Shown in pieces: positions 18,292 to 26,732 of a stretch of 64,000 bases of DNA. Where the stretch lies: assembly GCF_001547525.1 (NCBI RefSeq), contig NZ_CM003768.1, positions 2,852,001 to 2,916,000 of the forward strand, given 5' to 3'. A program made the translations under genes and the position numbers. The notes below the pieces were generated by a model. The model saw only the letters and a program-made list of their open reading frames with translations. It was not told the DNA's origin and ran no database searches. This stretch comes from Burkholderia anthina (GTDB lineage: Bacteria; Pseudomonadota; Gammaproteobacteria; Burkholderiales; Burkholderiaceae). How positions within the stretch are numbered: the first letter of the stretch is position 1; the number at the start of each line of letters is the position of its first letter.

Positions 18292-19089
18292 TTAATCCTT
18301 GGCGGTGCGCAGCGCAACCAGATTCGTCACGCGCACGGCGCCCGCCGCCTTCAGCGCCTGCGCGGCCGCCGCGAGCGTCGCGCCGGACGTCATCACGTCG
18401 TCGACGAGCGCGACGTGGCGACCGGCGACGCTGCCTGCCACCGCGAACGCCGCCATCACGTTGTCGTGCCGTGCGCGCCGATCGAGCCGCGACTGCGGCG
18501 CGGTGTCGGCGACGCGTGCGAGCAGGGCCGCGTCCGCTTGCACGCCGAGCCGGCGCGCGAGCGGACGCGCGATCGCCCACGCCTGGTTGTAGCCGCGCGC
18601 GACGAGCCGCCGGTGCGACAGCGGCACCGGCGCGACGAGGTCGAAGCCGTTCGCGCCGCGCGTATCGTCGACCAGCCGTGCGAGGCGGGCCGCGAATTCG
18701 CCGCCGAGCGCGAGCCGCGCGTGAAACTTCAGGCCGCGCGCGAGCCCGTCGAGCGGCGCGCGGTAATCGGCGAGCGCGAGCGTCGCATCGAACGGCGGCG
18801 GCGCGGTGCGGCACGCGTCGCACCGGTACGCGGCCGCGCGGCCGGTACCCGCGCGTCTGCCAGCGGGCGATCGTGCCCGCCCGACACCGAGCGGCAGCGC
18901 GCACACGTCGCAGCGCAGCCGCGCTTCGTTCCAGTACGCGGCATCGCAGGCGCCGCAAATCACGGTGTGTGACAAATTGCCGCACAACGCGCAGCGATTC
19001 GGCAACGTGACCGCGGCAACGCGCACGACCAGCGTTCGAACCTGCGACAAAACGACGCGCATCGTGCGCCCGGCGGAACCGCGGACCAT
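18292..19089 (-). CDS. comF: ComF family amidophosphoribosyltransferase-like protein
   Basis: ComF proteins combine an N-terminal zinc ribbon with a phosphoribosyltransferase domain and are needed for DNA uptake in transformable bacteria, by a mechanism still unclear. Here the zinc ribbon is CALCGNLSHTVICGAC plus CDVC, and the PRPP-binding loop is VALVDDVMTSGATL near the C-terminus. I chose ATG 19089 because AGGAG lies seven bases upstream, giving 265 residues; an ATG nine codons earlier has no such signal. With comM at 1.1 kb the window holds two transformation-associated genes, though both families are widespread in non-competent bacteria. Confidence 0.88.
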   Translation of the reverse strand: MVRGSAGRTMRVVLSQVRTLVVRVAAVTLPNRCALCGNLSHTVICGACDAAYWNEARLRCDVCALPLGVGRARSPAGRRAGTGRAAAYRCDACRTAPPPFDATLALADYRAPLDGLARGLKFHARLALGGEFAARLARLVDDTRGANGFDLVAPVPLSHRRLVARGYNQAWAIARPLARRLGVQADAALLARVADTAPQSRLDRRARHDNVMAAFAVAGSVAGRHVALVDDVMTSGATLAAAAQALKAAGAVRVTNLVALRTAKD

Positions 19090-19170
19090 CGCAACACTCC
19101 TGGCATGCCGCCTCAATGAAGCTTGCGAGGCGAGCGAGTATACTTCGGGCTCTTCGCCAGTGTGCCCGAC

Positions 19171-20136
19171 ATGTCCCCAGCTTCGACTTCAACCGGCCGT
19201 CCGGCCAATGACGCCAGGCGCGTGCGGCGGATCTTCGACCGCCGTGCCGCCACGTTCGATGCGGTTGCGTTCCTGCCGCGCGAGATCGCGCAGCGGATGA
19301 ACGAGCGCCTCGAATACATCAAGGTGAGCCCCGCGACCGTGCTCGATGCGGGCTGCGGCCCGGGCGACGACCTGCCGGCGCTGCGCGCGCGCTTTCCGGA
19401 GGCGCCGGTGTTCGGCGTGGACCTGTCCGGCGCGATGCTCGCGCGGGCTGGTCAGCGCGAGGTCGAGCAGACCACCTGGCGCCGCTGGCTGCCGGCCTCG
19501 CTCGGCCGGGCGCTGGGCCAGCGCGGCCCGCGCGTCGCGCAGGCCGATTTCGCGGCGCTGCCGTTTCCCGGCGGCGCGTTCGACCTGATCTGGTCGAATC
19601 TCGCGCTCCACTGGCATTCGCGTCCCGATACCGTCTTCCCCGAATGGCAGCGCGTGCTGCGCGTGAACGGGCTGCTGATGTTCAGCACGCTCGGCCCGGA
19701 CACGCTGCGCGAGCTGCGCGCGGCCTGCGCGGACGCCGAAGCCGCGCTCGGCATCGCGCCGCCCGCCGCGCGCGTGATCGATTTCGTCGACATGCACGAC
19801 CTCGGCGACATGCTCGTCGAAAGCGGCTTCGAGATTCCCGTGATGGACCAGGAAGTGCTGACCGTCACGTACAAATCCGCCGATTCCCTGCTGGCCGACG
19901 TGCGCCGCTGGGGCGCCTATCCGTTCGCGCGCACGGCGCCGCCGCACGCGGCGCGGCGCTTTCGCGCGGCGCTCGGCGACGCGCTGGACGCGCGCCGGCG
20001 CGAGGACGGCACGATCCCGCTGACGTTCGAGGTGATCTACGGCCACGCGTGGAAGGCCGTGCCGCGCACGACCGCCGAAGGGCACGGGATCGTGCGCATC
20101 GAGGACATCGGCAAGGGGCGCCCGAAGAATCGGTAA
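19171..20136 (+). CDS. SAM-dependent methyltransferase, BioC-like
   Basis: This 321-residue class I methyltransferase contains motif I VLDAGCGPGDDLPALR, the acidic motif II FGVDLSGAMLARA, and FDLIWSNLALHWHSRPD, the arrangement seen in BioC (malonyl-ACP O-methyltransferase, first step of pimelate formation for biotin). It is longer than E. coli BioC (about 250), with an insertion after motif II (QTTWRRWLPASLGRALGQ) and an extended C-terminus. No bio genes are adjacent, so the biotin role is inferred. Start ATG 19171; it is divergent from comF with an 81-base gap. Confidence 0.8.
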   Translation: MSPASTSTGRPANDARRVRRIFDRRAATFDAVAFLPREIAQRMNERLEYIKVSPATVLDAGCGPGDDLPALRARFPEAPVFGVDLSGAMLARAGQREVEQTTWRRWLPASLGRALGQRGPRVAQADFAALPFPGGAFDLIWSNLALHWHSRPDTVFPEWQRVLRVNGLLMFSTLGPDTLRELRAACADAEAALGIAPPAARVIDFVDMHDLGDMLVESGFEIPVMDQEVLTVTYKSADSLLADVRRWGAYPFARTAPPHAARRFRAALGDALDARRREDGTIPLTFEVIYGHAWKAVPRTTAEGHGIVRIEDIGKGRPKNR

Positions 20137-20370
20137 AGCGGTAAAGAGGGGTTTTGTTATGTCCGAAATTAGCGGTGCAAAGCGGGGTCGAATTGGCGGC
20201 TAAAACGGCCGGAAAGCTTGTCGCGCTTGGCTTGGCGGGCGATAGGCGCTTGCTTGTGGATGCCATTGAACCCGCCTATAATGCGTCAGCTTGTCGTCCC
20301 GGGGTCCCCGCAATACGGGCCGGCGAGTCCGATGCAGGCATGCATCGCATGCCATTCGCGTGAGGCGGCG

Positions 20371-20856
20371 ATGGAAGCAGCGAACGTTTTGGCGGAGACG
20401 GCGGACAGCGAACCGGTCCTCGAAGACTGGCTCATGAAACGCAACTGTTCGGTGTCGCCGCGCCAGTTCGTGCTGTTTTACGCGTCGCTCGCGGGCTTCT
20501 CGCTGGCGATCGCGGCGTTGCTGATGTGGAGAGGGGCCTGGCTCGTCATGCCCTTCACCGGGATCGAGTTGCTGGCGGTGGGTGTCGCATTCGCGATCTA
20601 CGCTCGCCACGCGGTCGACTACGAGCGCATCAGGCTGTTTCCGCACCGGCTCGTGATCGAGCGGATGGATGCGGAGCGGCTCACGCAGATCGAATTCAAC
20701 CCGCGCTGGGTGCGGGTCGAGCCGGGTGCGACGCCACGCGATCCGATTCGGCTGGTGTCGCGCGGGCAGACCGTCGTGATCGGGCAGCATCTCGCGCAGT
20801 ACAAGCGTGCGCAGTTCGCCGACGAGCTGCGTGCGTCGCTCAGGCGCTGCGGCTGA
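20371..20856 (+). CDS. DUF2244 membrane protein upstream of the aa3 oxidase genes
   Basis: The 161-residue protein is a member of the DUF2244 integral membrane family. Two adjacent membrane helices (about 35-75: QFVLFYASLAGFSLAIAALL and WLVMPFTGIELLAVGVAFAIY) are followed by a cytoplasmic domain with RLFPHRLVIERMDAERLTQ. I use ATG 20371; the open frame extends back to 20218, but that part looks non-coding. The family commonly sits just before coxB in proteobacteria, which suggests a role in oxidase assembly or expression; function is unknown. coxB begins 56 bases downstream. The 234-base gap before the gene shows no other feature I can support. Confidence 0.8.
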   Translation: MEAANVLAETADSEPVLEDWLMKRNCSVSPRQFVLFYASLAGFSLAIAALLMWRGAWLVMPFTGIELLAVGVAFAIYARHAVDYERIRLFPHRLVIERMDAERLTQIEFNPRWVRVEPGATPRDPIRLVSRGQTVVIGQHLAQYKRAQFADELRASLRRCG

Positions 20857-20912
20857 CGAGGCGCGGCCAATGGCCGGAACAGGCCGGCGGCTTGCGACGG
20901 GGGAGGGTTTGA

Positions 20913-22511
20913 ATGGAAATTTTGGGTAAGGATGCTATGAAAACAATCAAGCGAGCCCTCGCGGGCGTGCTGGCATGCAGCGGATTGCTCTTTGCCGGTG
21001 CGGCCCTGGCGGTCGGTGATAGCCCGGGCGGCCCCCGTGTCAACGAGATCAACTTTCAGCCGCCTGTCACGAAGATCGCCGAGGAGCTCTACGATCTCCA
21101 CACGATGATGCTGATCCTGTGTACGGTGATCTTCGTCGGCGTGTTCGGCGTGATGTTCTATTCGATCTTCGCGCACCGCAAATCCAAGGGCCACAAGGCC
21201 GCCAATTTCCATGAAAGCACGACCGTCGAGATCATCTGGACGATCGTGCCGTTCGTCATCGTCGTGCTGATGGCGCTGCCGGCGACGAAGGCCGTCGTCG
21301 CGATGAAGGACACGACGAACGCCGATCTCACGATCAAGGTCACCGGCTACCAGTGGAAGTGGGGCTACGACTACGTGAAGGGCCCGGGCGAGGGCATCGG
21401 CTTCCTGTCGACGCTGACCACCCCGCGCGACGAAGTGATGGGCAAGAAGCCGATCACCGACACCTATCTGCAGGAAGTCGACAACCCGCTCGTCGTGCCG
21501 GTCAACAAGAAGATCCGCATCATCACGACCGCGAACGACGTCGTCCACTCGTGGTACGTGCCCGCGTTCGGCGTGAAGCAGGATGCGATCCCCGGCTTCG
21601 TGCGCGACACGTGGTTCAAGGCCGACAAGGTCGGCACGTTCCGCGGTTTCTGTACCGAGCTGTGCGGCAAGGAACACGCGTACATGCCGGTCGTGGTCGA
21701 AGTCCTGTCGGACGACGATTACGCGAAGTGGGTCACCGCGCAGAAGGCCAAGCTGGCGAGCGCCGCGGTCGATCCGAACAAGGTCTACACGATGGCCGAA
21801 CTCGTCGCGCACGGCGAGGAAGTCTACAAGGCGAACTGCGCGGCCTGCCATCAGGTGAACGGCAAGGGCCTCGGCGCATTCCCGGCGATGGACGGCAGCC
21901 CGATCGTGAACGGCCCGATCGCCGCGCACGTCGAGCGCGTGCTGCACGGCAAGGGCGCGATGCCGTCGTGGGCGTCGCTGTCGGACCTCGACATCGCTTC
22001 GGTCGTCACGTACGAACGCAACTCGTGGGGCAACCACAAGAACGACCTGCTGCAGCCGAAGCAAGTGGCCGACGCACGCAACGGCAAGCTGCCGGAAGAC
22101 ACGGCGGGCGCGGCAGCGGCAGCGGCACCGGCTGAAGCGGCTTCCGCGCCGGCGCAAGCCGCGTCGGGCGCCGAGCAGCCGGCGGCAGCGGCATCGGCCG
22201 CGCTGTCGACGATCTACTTCGAGACGGGCAAGAGCGTGCTGCCGGCCGACGCGAAAGCGGCGATCGCCGCCGCGGCCGACTATGCGAAGGCGCATCCGGA
22301 CGCGAAGCTCGCGCTGTCGGGCTTCACCGACAAGACGGGCTCGGCCGACGCGAACGCCGAACTCGCGAAGCATCGGGCGCAGGCCGTGCGCGATGCGCTG
22401 AAGGCAGCAGGCGTGGCGGAAGACCACATCATTCTCAAAAAGCCGGAAACGATCACGGGCGGGGCTGACGCGAAGGAAGCCCGGCGTGTCGAGATCGGCC
22501 CGGCGGCTTGA
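20913..22511 (+). CDS. coxB: Cytochrome c oxidase subunit II fused to cytochrome c and an OmpA-like domain
   Basis: Subunit II accepts electrons from cytochrome c through its CuA centre. The 532-residue protein has a signal peptide (to about 33) and two membrane helices (about 58-88 and 105-130). CuA ligands are His-212, Cys-247, Glu-249, Cys-251, His-255 and Met-258. A class I cytochrome c domain follows with CAACH at 309-313 and Met-350 as likely sixth ligand. After an Ala/Pro linker (398-430) comes an OmpA/MotB-type domain (431-530) with SGFTDKTGSADANAELAKHR. The start at ATG 20913 has GGGAGG seven bases upstream; ATG 20937 is a possible alternative. The tail is unusual for CoxB and may touch peptidoglycan (inference). 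Confidence 0.95.
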   Translation: MEILGKDAMKTIKRALAGVLACSGLLFAGAALAVGDSPGGPRVNEINFQPPVTKIAEELYDLHTMMLILCTVIFVGVFGVMFYSIFAHRKSKGHKAANFHESTTVEIIWTIVPFVIVVLMALPATKAVVAMKDTTNADLTIKVTGYQWKWGYDYVKGPGEGIGFLSTLTTPRDEVMGKKPITDTYLQEVDNPLVVPVNKKIRIITTANDVVHSWYVPAFGVKQDAIPGFVRDTWFKADKVGTFRGFCTELCGKEHAYMPVVVEVLSDDDYAKWVTAQKAKLASAAVDPNKVYTMAELVAHGEEVYKANCAACHQVNGKGLGAFPAMDGSPIVNGPIAAHVERVLHGKGAMPSWASLSDLDIASVVTYERNSWGNHKNDLLQPKQVADARNGKLPEDTAGAAAAAAPAEAASAPAQAASGAEQPAAAASAALSTIYFETGKSVLPADAKAAIAAAADYAKAHPDAKLALSGFTDKTGSADANAELAKHRAQAVRDALKAAGVAEDHIILKKPETITGGADAKEARRVEIGPAA

Positions 22512-22554
22512 CGTGTCGCTGAGTTAGTCGACGTATTCGCATTAGGAGATTCTC

Positions 22555-24162
22555 ATGTCTAGCATCGGGCACGACGTAGCCGCGGACCACGCGCACGACG
22601 ACCACGCGCACGAAGCCCCGCACGGCTGGCGTCGCTGGCTGTTCGCCACCAACCACAAGGACATCGGTACGCTGTACCTGCTGTTCTCGTTCATCATGTT
22701 CCTGTCGGGCGGCGTGATGGCGCTCGGCATCCGTGCCGAGCTGTTCGAGCCGGGCCTGCAGATCATGCGTCCGGAGTTCTTCAACGAACTCACGACGATG
22801 CACGGCCTGATCATGGTGTTCGGCGCGATCATGCCGGCGTTCGTCGGCTTCGCGAACTGGATGATTCCGCTGCAGATCGGCGCATCCGACATGGCGTTCG
22901 CGCGGATGAACAACTTCAGCTTCTGGCTGCTGCCGGTCGCGGCGGTGCTGCTGGTCGGCTCGTTCTTCGCGCCGGGCGGCGCGACGGCCGCCGGCTGGAC
23001 GCTGTACGCGCCGCTGTCGACGCAGATGGGCCCGGGCATGGACTTCGCGATCTTCGCGGTCCACATCATGGGCGCGTCGTCGATCATGGGCGGGATCAAC
23101 ATCGTCGTGACGATCCTGAACATGCGCGCACCGGGCATGACGCTGATGAAGATGCCGATGTTCGCGTGGACGTGGCTGATCACCGCGTACCTGCTGATCG
23201 CCGTGATGCCGGTTCTCGCGGGCGCGATCACGATGGTGCTGTTCGACCGTCACTTCGGCACGTCGTTCTTCAACGCGGCAGGCGGCGGCGACCCGGTGAT
23301 GTACCAGCACATCTTCTGGTTCTTCGGCCACCCCGAGGTGTACATCATGATTCTGCCGGCGTTCGGGATCGTGTCGCAGGTGATCCCGGCGTTCGCACGC
23401 AAGACGCTGTTCGGCTATAGCTCGATGGTGTACGCGACGGCGTCGATCGCGATCCTGTCGTTCATGGTCTGGGCGCACCACATGTTCGCCACGGGCATGC
23501 CGGTCACCGGCCAGCTGTTCTTCATGTACGCGACGATGCTGATCGCGGTGCCGACGGGCGTGAAGGTGTTCAACTGGCTCGCGACGATGTGGCGCGGCTC
23601 GATGACGTTCGAAACCCCGATGCTGTTCGCGATCGGCTTCCTGTTCGTGTTCACGTTCGGCGGCCTGACGGGCCTGATGCTCGCGATGGCGCCGCTCGAC
23701 ATCCAGTATCACGGCACCTACTTCGTGGTCGCGCACTTCCACTACGTGCTGGTGGCCGGCTCGCTGTTCGCGCTGTTCTCGGGCTGGTACTACTGGGCGC
23801 CGAAGTGGACGGGCTGGATGTACAACGAGACGCGCGGCAAGATCCACTTCTGGGCGTCGATGATCTTCTTCAACCTGACGTTCTTCCCGATGCACTTCGT
23901 CGGTCTCGCGGGCATGCCGCGCCGCTATGCGGACTACCCGGCGCAGTTCACGGACTTCAACCAGGTGGCGACGATCGGCGCATTCGGCTTCGGCCTCGCG
24001 CAGGTGTACTTCCTGTTCGCGGTCGCGCTGCCGGCCTACCGTGGCGGCGGCGAGCTGGAAAAGGCGTCGGACAAGCCGTGGGACGGCGCGACGGGCCTCG
24101 AGTGGACGGTGCCGAGCCCGGCTCCGTTCCACACGTTCGAGCAACCGCCGCACGTCGAATAA
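22555..24162 (+). CDS. ctaD: Cytochrome c oxidase subunit I
   Basis: The catalytic subunit of the aa3-type oxidase reduces oxygen at the haem a3-CuB site and pumps protons. The 535-residue protein has twelve membrane helices. CuB ligands are in HPEVYIMILPAFG and VWAHHMFATGMP, and the haem ligands are in TTMHGLIMVFGA and VAHFHYVLVAGS. The N-terminus begins with a histidine-rich stretch (HDVAADHAHDDHAHEAPHGW) preceding the usual WRRWLFATNHKDIGTLYL. It follows coxB by 43 bases in the same operon. Confidence 0.97.
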   Translation: MSSIGHDVAADHAHDDHAHEAPHGWRRWLFATNHKDIGTLYLLFSFIMFLSGGVMALGIRAELFEPGLQIMRPEFFNELTTMHGLIMVFGAIMPAFVGFANWMIPLQIGASDMAFARMNNFSFWLLPVAAVLLVGSFFAPGGATAAGWTLYAPLSTQMGPGMDFAIFAVHIMGASSIMGGINIVVTILNMRAPGMTLMKMPMFAWTWLITAYLLIAVMPVLAGAITMVLFDRHFGTSFFNAAGGGDPVMYQHIFWFFGHPEVYIMILPAFGIVSQVIPAFARKTLFGYSSMVYATASIAILSFMVWAHHMFATGMPVTGQLFFMYATMLIAVPTGVKVFNWLATMWRGSMTFETPMLFAIGFLFVFTFGGLTGLMLAMAPLDIQYHGTYFVVAHFHYVLVAGSLFALFSGWYYWAPKWTGWMYNETRGKIHFWASMIFFNLTFFPMHFVGLAGMPRRYADYPAQFTDFNQVATIGAFGFGLAQVYFLFAVALPAYRGGGELEKASDKPWDGATGLEWTVPSPAPFHTFEQPPHVE

Positions 24163-24242
24163 GTTTTACCGAGCGCTCCGCCGCTGCCTGCCGCGCAGGC
24201 AGGCGCGGCGGGCGCGAAACTGAAGTTTCAGCGAAGTTTCAG

Positions 24243-24383
24243 ATGACCCGGAATCCACAAGAAAGACGAACGCCCGAGCAGATCCGCGCGGGCAACAAGC
24301 GGCTCGGCCTCACCCTGCTCGTCATCGCCGCCGTTTTTTTCGTGGGTGTCGTGATCAAGCAGTGGTGGCTGTCCACCCACTAA
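24243..24383 (+). CDS. Small single-span protein of the cytochrome oxidase operon
   Basis: The 46-residue product has a charged N-terminus (MTRNPQERRTPEQIRAGNKR) and one membrane helix (GLTLLVIAAVFFVGVVIKQW). It lies 80 bases after ctaD and 35 bases before ctaG, where betaproteobacteria usually encode a small oxidase-assembly protein. The only other in-frame reading is a shadow of ctaD. It may be a small subunit or assembly factor; function is inferred from position and topology. Confidence 0.75.
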   Translation: MTRNPQERRTPEQIRAGNKRLGLTLLVIAAVFFVGVVIKQWWLSTH

Positions 24384-24418
24384 TGCAGCAACTGACGCAG
24401 TAGCGAGGAAGTCGTCGT

Positions 24419-25030
24419 ATGTCGAAGCCGGAAGAGGGCGCCGTGGATCGCGCGTTCAATCGTTCGATGCTGGTGAAGCTCTTCGTCGTGGCCGGGCTGA
24501 TGTTCGGTTTCGGCTTCGCGCTGATTCCGATGTATCGGGCGATCTGCCAGATCACCGGCATCAACAACCTGGTGCAGCGCGATGTCAGCGAGCGCGAGGT
24601 GAAGAACTCGCAGGTCGACTACAGCCGCACGGTGTCGGTCGAGTTCGATGCGAACGCACGCGGGCCGCTCGGGTTCAAGCCGGAGCACAACAGCCTCGAC
24701 GTGCACCCGGGCGAACTGACGACGATCGTGTACGACGTGACGAACGGGCAGGGCCGGCCGGTCGTCGCGCAGGCGATTCCGAGCTACGCGCCGAAGCAGG
24801 CGACGGAGTTCTTCAAGAAGATCGAGTGCTTTTGCTTCACGCAGCAGACGCTGACCGCGAACGAGTCGCGCAAGATGCCGGTGGTGTTCGTGATCGACCC
24901 GAAATTGCCGAAGGACGTGAAGACGATCACGCTGTCGTACACGTTCTTCGAGCTGAATACCCCGGCCACGCCGGCCCCGGCGCAGCGCAGTACGGCGGCG
25001 GCGCAGGGTGCGGCGAAGCCGGACGCATGA
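24419..25030 (+). CDS. ctaG: Cytochrome c oxidase assembly protein CtaG/Cox11
   Basis: CtaG delivers copper to the CuB site of subunit I. The 203-residue protein has one N-terminal membrane helix (about 19-38) and a periplasmic Cox11 domain. The copper-binding motif is IECFCFTQQTL, with the conserved cysteines, and MPVVFVIDPKLPKDVKTITLSYTFF follows in the usual position. A short Pro/Ala tail ends the protein. It is in the cox operon between the 46-residue protein and the DUF2970 gene. Confidence 0.95.
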   Translation: MSKPEEGAVDRAFNRSMLVKLFVVAGLMFGFGFALIPMYRAICQITGINNLVQRDVSEREVKNSQVDYSRTVSVEFDANARGPLGFKPEHNSLDVHPGELTTIVYDVTNGQGRPVVAQAIPSYAPKQATEFFKKIECFCFTQQTLTANESRKMPVVFVIDPKLPKDVKTITLSYTFFELNTPATPAPAQRSTAAAQGAAKPDA

Positions 25031-25043
25031 CGGAGACGGGGCG

Positions 25044-25244
25044 ATGACGGAAACCAAGCGGAGCGGAACGTTCGGTCAGGCGCTGAAAGCGGTGCTGTGG
25101 TCGTTCTTCGGGGTGCGCAAGCGGCGCGACCTGGAGGCCGACGCGACGCAGCTCAATCCGCTGCACGTGCTGATCGTCGCGTTGATCGCGGCCGGCGTGT
25201 TCATCGGCGTGCTGATCCTGATCGTGCGTGCGGTGGTGGGTTGA
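25044..25244 (+). CDS. DUF2970 small membrane protein
   Basis: This 66-residue protein begins MTETKRSGTFGQALKAVLWS, the DUF2970 signature, and ends with one membrane helix (LHVLIVALIAAGVFIGVLIL). The start at ATG 25044 is 13 bases after the ctaG stop; the frame can be read from 25008, inside ctaG. DUF2970 genes occur beside ctaG and ctaE in betaproteobacteria, suggesting a role in oxidase assembly, but no function is known. Confidence 0.8.
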   Translation: MTETKRSGTFGQALKAVLWSFFGVRKRRDLEADATQLNPLHVLIVALIAAGVFIGVLILIVRAVVG

Positions 25245-25396
25245 GGGCGCGCGGCTAGCGGCCCGCGGCCGGAACGAATGCAGTGCGCGGCGCCACGGCG
25301 CGGCGTGCAGGAACGAGCGGTGGCGGTCTCGCCGCGCAAGAAATAAAGCCGGAGCGGTTTCCGGTACACAAATTGGACTGAAGTGGAGAATCAAGC

Positions 25397-26254
25397 ATGA
25401 GCGGTCAAAACCAGACCCCGTACTATTTCGTGCCGCATCCGTCGCAGCATCCGATCAGCGCGGCCATCGGCCTGCTGGTCATGCTCGGCTCGGTAGCGCT
25501 GTGGATCAACGGTCACGACTGGGCGCCGTTCACGGCGCTGCTCGGCCTGCTGTGGTTGCTCTTCACGCTGTATCACTGGTTCGGCGACGCGATCGCCGAA
25601 TCGGAAGGCGGTCATTACGGCAAGAACGTCGACAAGTCGTACCGCTGGAGCATGAGCTGGTTCATCTTCTCGGAAGTCATGTTCTTCGGCGCGTTCTTCG
25701 GCGCGCTGTTCTATGCGCGTGAAATCGCGCTGCACCAGCTCGGCAGCCTCGACTACAAGCTGATCTGGCCGGACTTCTCCGCCGTGTGGCCGAACGAAGG
25801 CCCCGCCGCGCTCGCCGGTCACTTCAAGACGATGGGCCCGTGGCCGGTCCCGACGCTGAACACCGCGTTCCTGCTGTCGTCGGGCGTGACGCTGACGATC
25901 TCGCACCACGCGCTGCGCGACGATCATCGCAAGAAGGCGATCGCATGGCTGGCCGCGACGCTCGTGTTCGGGATCTGCTTCCTGTTCCTGCAGGGCTTCG
26001 AGTACTACCACGCGTACAACGAACTGAACCTGACGCTGAACTCGGGCGTGTACGGTTCGACGTTCTTCCTGCTGACCGGCTTCCACGGCTTCCACGTATT
26101 CCTCGGCGGCACGATGCTCGCGGTGGTGCTGGTGCGGATGATCCGCGGCCACTTCAAGCCCGATCATCACTTCGCATTCGAAGGCGCCGCGTGGTACTGG
26201 CACTTCGTCGACGTCGTCTGGCTCGGCCTGTACGTCGTCGTCTACTGGCTGTAA
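25397..26254 (+). CDS. ctaE: Cytochrome c oxidase subunit III
   Basis: Subunit III is a core membrane subunit of the aa3 oxidase and stabilises the complex. The 285-residue protein has seven helices, with signatures RWSMSWFIFSEVMFFGAFFG, FEYYHAYNELNLTLNSGVYG and FFLLTGFHGFHVFLGG, ending HFVDVVWLGLYVVVYWL. A strong bidirectional terminator follows ten bases after the stop, closing the coxB-ctaE transcript. The 152-base gap before the gene shows no feature. Confidence 0.97.
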   Translation: MSGQNQTPYYFVPHPSQHPISAAIGLLVMLGSVALWINGHDWAPFTALLGLLWLLFTLYHWFGDAIAESEGGHYGKNVDKSYRWSMSWFIFSEVMFFGAFFGALFYAREIALHQLGSLDYKLIWPDFSAVWPNEGPAALAGHFKTMGPWPVPTLNTAFLLSSGVTLTISHHALRDDHRKKAIAWLAATLVFGICFLFLQGFEYYHAYNELNLTLNSGVYGSTFFLLTGFHGFHVFLGGTMLAVVLVRMIRGHFKPDHHFAFEGAAWYWHFVDVVWLGLYVVVYWL

Positions 26255-26263
26255 ATGGAAAAA

Positions 26264-26293
26264 CGGCCCGCGCAGCGATGCGCGGGCCGTTTT
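26264..26293. terminator. Bidirectional terminator after ctaE
   Basis: A ten-base-pair stem (CGGCCCGCGC 26264-26273 with GCGCGGGCCG 26280-26289) with a six-base loop is flanked by TTTT on the right and AAA on the left. It can end the cox operon and possibly transcripts arriving from the convergent gene at 26439. Confidence 0.88.
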
Positions 26294-26438
26294 CATTGGT
26301 GTCGTGGGCGCGGCGGCGAAGCCGCGAGCGACACGGCCCCGGCGCCGCCGCGACTCAGTCAGGCGGCGCTTTTGCTTGGTGGCGCGGCCGTGCGGCTAAA
26401 TGTCACAGCGGTCACGGTGTGCCACGGCGGCAACGGCA

Positions 26439-26648
26439 TCAACGCCCGATCGGCAGGCCGGTCGAATGGATCCAGCCCATCCAGTTCGCGAACAGGATGA
26501 GCAGGAACAGCGACACCGACAGCCCGACGCGGGTGGCGAGCGACCAGACCATGCGTTTCGTGTGGCCGCGGTCGTGCATCATGAAGTAGAGCGCCGAGCC
26601 CATGCTGGCAATGATGAGGACGAAGGCGATGGGAACGAGGATGTGCAT
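26439..26648 (-). CDS. Twin transmembrane protein (DUF2909-like)
   Basis: The 69-residue product has two membrane helices (MHILVPIAFVLIIASMGSAL and LSVSLFLLILFANWMGWI) joined by a short positively charged loop with HDRGHTKRMVWSLATR. This pattern matches the DUF2909 'twin transmembrane' family, often found inside cytochrome oxidase loci. It is the only gene on the minus strand within the cta cluster, convergent with ctaE and divergent from the SURF1 gene. Function is unknown. Confidence 0.75.
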   Translation of the reverse strand: MHILVPIAFVLIIASMGSALYFMMHDRGHTKRMVWSLATRVGLSVSLFLLILFANWMGWIHSTGLPIGR

Positions 26649-26732
26649 GACACGAACCGGACGACGGCAATTCGAAAGGAAGAGGATAATTATCGCACTT
26701 CGTTTTCGCGGATGTGCCGGGCGGGCCGCACG

